From Amoeboaphelidium protococcarum (taxonomy: Eukaryota; Aphelidiomycota; Aphelidea): DNA of 64,000 nucleotides. Positions 58,647 through 64,000 of the stretch are shown in pieces. Each line of letters begins with the position of its first letter. The stretch's first letter is position 1. The DNA lies in contig JALECJ010000007.1 in assembly GCA_023515745.1 (NCBI GenBank), forward strand, positions 496,001-560,000. Direction: 5' to 3'. The notes beneath the pieces were generated by a model that saw only the letters and a program-made list of their open reading frames with translations, was not told the origin of the DNA and did not search any database. The translations under genes and the position numbers were made by a program.

Positions 58647-60788
58647 ATGCTGTCTGGACAATAGTTGATGTAAAAGTTGGAATCTCATGATGCCGACTTC
58701 AAGTTTATGGCGCTGAATGATTTAACTAATCTGGTGTCCACGTCTGGAGGTGATTATAAAGAGGCTATGAGTGTATGTACCTAAGAAGTTGTCCGCTGTG
58801 TCTTGAAGTTACTAAATGATCAGAATGCTGAAGTCTAATCTGCTGCCATCAAGTGTACATCCTAAATCTTGCAGATGAATCCGTCAAAGTTTTCGTAGAT
58901 TACAGAGACTTTATGCTCATTATTATCCTCTGATAAGACATCAGCAAATAAATCCTTAAGGTAGTAGAACTAGCAAGATGTTGCAATTCTGACCTTAAAG
59001 TTGGTATTTGCTGGCAAGATTAGTAAAAGATCTCCTGATGCTAGAGCTGTAGTGAGACCTGTGGTTGAGTAAGTGCTCCAAGTTTTAGAAGGTGGTGGTG
59101 ATGCGACTATAATAACTGACTAGAATAGCATTTTTAAAGCAGAAGGACTTTCATTACTTTTAGAATTAATCAGTAATTACGGCTAGCTGATCTATGATCT
59201 TATGCCCCGGATAAAGGTCATATCGATGAAGTTGTTATCCACCTGTTAGAACTCTTTAGTTAGTAAGAAACTTTTGCAAATTCTATCTTCTTCTGCAGTC
59301 TACCTTAGCGTTGATGATTGCCGTGATATTGTGAATTATATTCTGTCTGCACTGGGTGAATCTGATGATAATAAGATGCATCAAAGTAGTTATGGTGTAA
59401 AAGTGGCTCTGGTAAAGTCATTGTGCGCGTTGGTGAGTTGTGATGTTGAGTTTGAAGGTGAGATGGTATCAAGAGTATTTGTGTATTGTACAAATTCTCT
59501 TGATTAATATAAAGCTGTGGATGAAGATTATGAAGTTGAAGGATACGCCGAACTGTGCTCAATGATTATAACAGTTTTAGTTGCAATGACTCAATATAAA
59601 CTGTTATCCGAGTCTAATCAATATTAATAGCTGTATGGTATAGCTGATTATTTCGTCACTTTTGATCTTAATAGTGTGATTGATCATGATGATATGATGG
59701 AGGCAGATGAAGACGATGAGGATCTAACTGATGATGAAGACTTTGGAGATAATGAGACTGACTATGACGACCAGTCCCATTTAGTCAGGATTGCTGCACT
59801 CTAACTAATTTATGCTCTATGCAACACTTTATTGGTGGCAGACTTGCAGGTGATTGATAAGTTGTAGTAAAAGCTGCAGTCTCGCGTCACAGATAGAAAT
59901 AAGATGGTCGCTAGTACTGCTAGTTAACTTCATGCACTGTTACAGCAATATTAAACTCAGCGGAATAGCAAAGGTAACAATGATCAAGACTTTTAGCCAA
60001 GAGTGGAGGCTTTGCTATCTCGTAATGTGAGTAAGGGTGATCTTGAAGAGAAGAAGAAACTAGTGTCCGCGTTGGATTCAGTATTGAAAGATGCTTAGAC
60101 ACAGCGCTTAAGTGGAGAAAGTTATGCCAAATTACTTCATCAGCTTAAACAATTGACTATGGTGGACGAGTCACTGGTTAGAGTTGTTGAGATGGGACCT
60201 TTTAAGCACATAATTGATGATGGACTTGAATGCAGGTAGAAAGCGTATGATTGTCTGCAGTTTATAATTTTCTCCAATTGGTAAGATCAACCGCTATATG
60301 ATACATGTTCCGTGGCAAAATATCGCGCTTAGCAGATATCAGAAATATTCGCTCTGATCTCGCAGGCTCTAATTGATCAGTCTAGAGAGATTAATGTTTC
60401 TGGTCATTAGATGATTGAGAAATTGTGCGACATGGCAGATGATCGTGTTGACATTTTTATGGCTTTGGTGAGTAGAAAGACTGATGCAGTGTCTGGATGG
60501 ATCTAAAAGCTGTCTTAGTCTCTCTTCCCGACGATTAAAGATAATCTGGTAAAGTAAGAACTTGAGTAATTATCTGAAATGAGCCAGAGTGCGTTCAAAG
60601 CTCTGAATAGCCTTGCACATGCTGTGTATGTAAACTCTAAACAGAGTCGCGTTTATATTAAAGAGAAGCACTAGGCATCCGTAAAGTCAGATGGCGTTTA
60701 AATTCGCATATTGCATCTGGTGGACAAGGTTTTATCTGATTAAAGATTGCAAAGTCTGATTGCCATAGATCTCAAGTCTTTAGAATGA
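58647..60788 (+). CDS. CAND1/TIP120-like HEAT-repeat protein
   Basis: CAND1 exchanges substrate-receptor modules on cullin-RING ubiquitin ligases. The 713-residue product is a helical-repeat solenoid. It opens with LMQKLESHDADFKFMALNDL (compare the CAND1 N terminus LLEKMTSSDKDFRFMATNDL) and VVRCVLKLLNDQNAEVQSAA. An acidic loop DEDDEDLTDDEDFGDNETDY matches the CAND1 acidic insertion, and repeats such as EEKKKLVSALDSVL follow. It is much shorter than animal CAND1 (about 1,230), so the C-terminal half is missing or the gene is a reduced form. The N-terminal match and acidic loop make the assignment good. No intron. Confidence 0.8.
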
Positions 60789-60949
60789 TTACTTTGAAAG
60801 TGTGCAATAGGTTCTAGCCGCCAAGACACGGATTGATTTGTCTGGACACCATGAACATGTAGCAGCAATGAAAAATGAAATGTGTAGTAATATAAAATAT
60901 ATACGAGTATATTAGCTTAATGCATCGGGTTAGATGGTCATGGATCTTG

Positions 60950-62309
60950 TCACCTATTAGATTTCTTCTTCGACGACGCTTTAGATTACTTATCTTTATC
61001 ACTTGAGCCTTAATTCTGAGGCGAGTTTTAAAAGGCTGCACTTCCACCTTGCTATTATTGCAGTTTAGACTTTGATTGAAGCGGCTCATCTTAATCCTAC
61101 TTTATCACATCACCGTCATCAGCTTTACTCTTGACTTCTTCCGATTATTATTCCAAAGAAAGATCCTTGAGGAGACCAGATGTATGTTACTATTCTGATT
61201 GTACCTGATTTTATTATTATTGTTATTGTAACAACTGCTATTCTTCAGCAGATGGAATGGTGAGAGGAACGGTGGGATGAATGTAACGACAATTATCACC
61301 ATATGGACAGTCTGGATAGTTTCGGCAGAGTTAGGTTCTGTATGAATTAGTCTAATACTGCCTCTACTTGGCAAATGGGCGCATAGGAGGATAAGCTGTA
61401 GGTGGAACATTGAAAGGAGGATACATTCCAAATGATACAGGTGGATGATACTATTAGAGTCCAGGAGACATTCCATAAATCTGCTGGGGAGATAGTGCCT
61501 GCTATTACTACAACTCTGAGACAGCAGTATTAGCTCCAAATAGAGGTTAATCACCCGGGATAGTCTAAGATATGGGCGTTTACAAGGACTGCTGCTGTTA
61601 CAATTACAGAGCCTAAGGTGGAACCAGTTATAGTTATGACAAAGTGAGAGGAGACATCATATTAAAGTGCTGAGATGCATTAGGAGATAGAGGCAAAGGA
61701 TGAAAGTATCTGCAAGACTCTCCATACGGACATTGAGGCCACTTGCGACAGAGGTTTCTATTCTATTACTATTACTACTACTGCTACAACACCATTTATT
61801 AAGCCATCATCATTGCCTATTGCTCAGCATAATATTGCTGCATCTACACCATCTACCCATACTACACAGGATCAAATTACCCACTATATTACAATTAGTC
61901 TGCAGATGCTGCACCAAAGGAAGCAGAAGACTGGTAATCTGCATTATGACTTAGACTTCCATCATCAGTGTGTATCTGAGAGAAACGATCAACTACAGGA
62001 TGAGGTTGACCTCTGTGCTATTTTATCTATTGAGTATCTACATACATTGAATCATTATATAAAATAGAATTATAAATTTATGTAAATAGACAACTTACCT
62101 TGAATTCCATATGAAGAGTGTCCAGCCTGAGAGCGGTCCCCTCCACCTTTAATAATAATATTCCCATGAATGTCATAGTGCACAGAGTCATCGTCACCTT
62201 CACTTGAAATATCATCCACATCTGAGCCATGTTCTTATTAAGTAGCAGACTGAGTGTTATTTAACTCTGCTTCCAACTATTCAATTTCATTGTCAGTAAA
62301 TCCTTCCAT
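60950..62309 (-). CDS. Two-finger CCCH zinc-finger RNA-binding protein (two exons)
   Basis: Exons on the minus strand are 62309-62099 and 62037-60950. The 61-bp intron starts GTAAGT and ends TGTAG. The 432-residue product has two CX5CX5CX3H fingers, LCRKWPQCPYGESCRYFHP and LCRNYPDCPYGDNCRYIHP, embedded in a long Gln/Pro/Met-rich region written largely in TAA/TAG. Closely spaced fingers of this spacing resemble the Nab2/ZC3H14 poly(A)-binding type more than TTP. The Lys/Ser-rich tail could be a nuclear localisation signal. The first exon is acidic. The assignment to RNA binding is strong, to subfamily weak. Confidence 0.82.
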
Positions 62310-62821
62310 TATGTATTTGTATTTTTTCTATGAGTGAAAGAATATGTCTGCAGTTGACTATGTATTTGCACTCTTTGTGAGATTCAAATCAACAATGGAT
62401 GAACAATTTAAAAGTATATGCAAATGTACAGTAGGATGTGTTTATATGAGGGGATATAGACAATAAGCCAATACTCCAGGCACTCAGTGCTACTACTATA
62501 CTATGCAGCAATTGGTACAGTGATAGAATTGCCACAGCTATTGTTGTTGAAGAGAGAAGAAGAATTTTTTCTGATCGCTGAAACAACTCGCCGCGGAACA
62601 AAATTTTTGAGTTTCAGAACGCGAGCGCTCGTCAGTTCCCGAAGTGAGCGAGCATTGCCGAAGATCTATCTTTCTCACCATCACTATAACTGTTAAGAAG
62701 TTTTGCTTGATCTAGTTAACTGTCTAGTATGGATGTCTTATCGCGCGTCTCAACTTGTAGGGAAAAGCTATCTATGAACAAAATGAATAAAAAGATCAAG
62801 TCATAATAACCTAATTTCATC
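62310..62821. other. Intergenic region with no supported gene
   Basis: A 58-codon frame from an ATG near 62344 runs to TGA but has no motif. A short GC-rich, partly palindromic patch near 62615-62650 (GCGAGCGCTCG) could form a hairpin. Confidence 0.35.
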
Positions 62822-64000
62822 TCATTATTCAGGGTCATCGGATAAAAATCCAGCATACTTGGTCATGAATGCTGAGTACTTTTTCTGGACAGCGACGCTT
62901 TTGCACAGTTTACTCCCAACCATAGTGGCTAAATCAATCAGATAGGACACGGCTACTTGGGCGGATAGATCACCTTTATCTCTGTTATTTGCACCAGCAT
63001 TAGTAAAGTTGGACGATTGCAGTAACAATTGAGGAAATTGCAGCTTTTACAACACAGAAAAGATGTCACAGTCATCCAGCATAATACATCCTTCTTCAAA
63101 GAGAGCCACAGCTTGGAGCAAAGACATTCTGCTGATATAGACAACCATTGAGGATTATACGTCTCCACTACGTAGACTCTGACATATTTTATCATCATCC
63201 TCGTTCAACAGATGAGACAGTTACTGATTGATGATATTCTGCTTTTTCATCTGATCCAAAACGGTGCGAGCAATCAAAACGGAACTTATACGAGAACACG
63301 CACAGAGAATATGGGCAATCAATGACAATGCTGTGGCAGACCAAGATTAATCTCCAGACGATGAACAGTCTCTAAACAACATATCCAATGATTATGGTTA
63401 TGCGACAGTTCTCAATATGCCCTTCAAATGCTGAGCCATATCTGACTATGTGTGCTCACCAGATATAAGACTGAGAAGACTCAGATACAAATTTCCTCTA
63501 TACGCAATACCGCGATCTTTGAAACTAATGAGCACACAAATGTCTTTAACGAGGGATACTAGATTACTTTCACCGGCGGACGGAATTTAAGATACCACCA
63601 AGTAACTCTCAGCAAGGCGAGTATAATCCTCCTAATACAATGAGCGTATGTGCATCAAATCCACAAAACTTTGTACAACATCCTATGGCGCGGTCAATTA
63701 AAGCATATATGGAGACAGCAGTTACAAAATGTTACTGGTTAATAGAATAATCTAAGATCTTATGTAAATAATCAAAGATATCTAATTCAACTCTTCCATA
63801 TGGTGCAAAAGTTATTACTGTTGTGCCTACATCAGTTGCCCATCCTACTTGGAAGCATTCATTTAAAGATCGAACACAGTCTTCAATTGCATAATGTCAT
63901 AAATAAGACAACCATTAGCATCAACAGACGTATAGTCTTAAATTATAGACTGATCCACTTATAATTAAGAGACTTGCGGTTGAGTCAAAGGCACTAGAAT
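62822..64000 (-). CDS. 3' part of a large helical-repeat protein (partial)
   Basis: The frame is open from the right edge of the window for 392 codons and ends GAA TAA TGA. The product is almost entirely amphipathic helix (LLTSNILQLLSPYMLQL, VVQSFVDLMHIRSLYQEDYT, VSLVKDICVLISFKDRGIAY, FEEGCIMLDDCDIFSVLQKL). This architecture, and its apparent large size, would suit a scaffold solenoid such as a Nup188/Nup192/Nup205-type nucleoporin. No diagnostic motif is in view, so the family remains open. The 5' part lies outside the window. Confidence 0.5.

Noticed and set aside
1-64000. Bacterial features, CRISPR arrays, operons, ribosome-binding sites
   Set aside because: None present; the introns, eukaryote-specific genes and tRNA without encoded CCA show nuclear eukaryotic DNA.

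Overview
The window is gene-dense nuclear DNA from a eukaryotic microbe that uses a variant genetic code. Long reading frames with recognisable homology (RPS5, dynamitin, VAP, class II HDAC, nicastrin, TAF7, PPP2R3C and others) are open only if TAA and TAG are read as glutamine. Every one of them ends at TGA. Genes lie on both strands with short intergenic gaps. Nine introns were found, all 51-71 bp, beginning GTAA or GTAT and ending TGTAG, and confined to four genes. Ras regulators, dynactin and gamma-secretase parts, and a cobalamin-processing protein argue against bacteria and plants. An oxymonad of the Streblomastix kind or another UAR=Gln protist would fit, but the sequence alone does not settle the lineage.

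Layout. 1-17 kb: two unknown small genes, MMACHC-like protein, ankyrin-RasGEF, CRAL-TRIO protein, DNAJC3-like ER co-chaperone, RPS5, dynamitin, VAP, a small coiled-coil gene, a frameshifted B-box-like zinc-finger gene and another broken small gene. 17-34 kb: class II HDAC, coiled-coil protein, TSR2, a very long protein with two RasGAP-like domains, a Nup62/Nsp1-type nucleoporin, a two-span membrane protein, an ML-domain (NPC2-like) secreted protein and a homeodomain-like protein. 34-38 kb: a repeat-rich, decaying locus. A second frameshifted copy of the B-box-like gene sits between two direct copies of a 409-bp sequence, and the right-hand copy is swollen by a 189-bp tandem array built around a perfect 16-bp palindrome. 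38-41 kb: nicastrin, tRNA-Leu(CAA), and a ~1.06-kb element with perfect 32-bp terminal inverted repeats inserted just downstream of the tRNA. 41-58 kb: six large secreted-protein genes of two unrelated-looking families (here A and B), interrupted by TAF7 and PPP2R3C. 58-64 kb: CAND1-like protein, a two-finger CCCH RNA-binding protein, and the 3' part of a large helical-repeat protein.

The most novel feature is the A/B system. Three times an A gene and a B gene stand head to head, sharing a 204-273 bp intergenic region. Each shared region contains an inverted pair GTGGCG...CGCCAC spaced 19-22 bp apart. A and B proteins are 611-653 residues, start with signal peptides and match no family I recognise. 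The fixed pairing suggests coordinated expression and perhaps a secreted two-part complex; that function is inference. Ras control is represented by the RasGEF and the double RasGAP. Secretory and ER functions are represented by DNAJC3, VAP, the ML protein and nicastrin.
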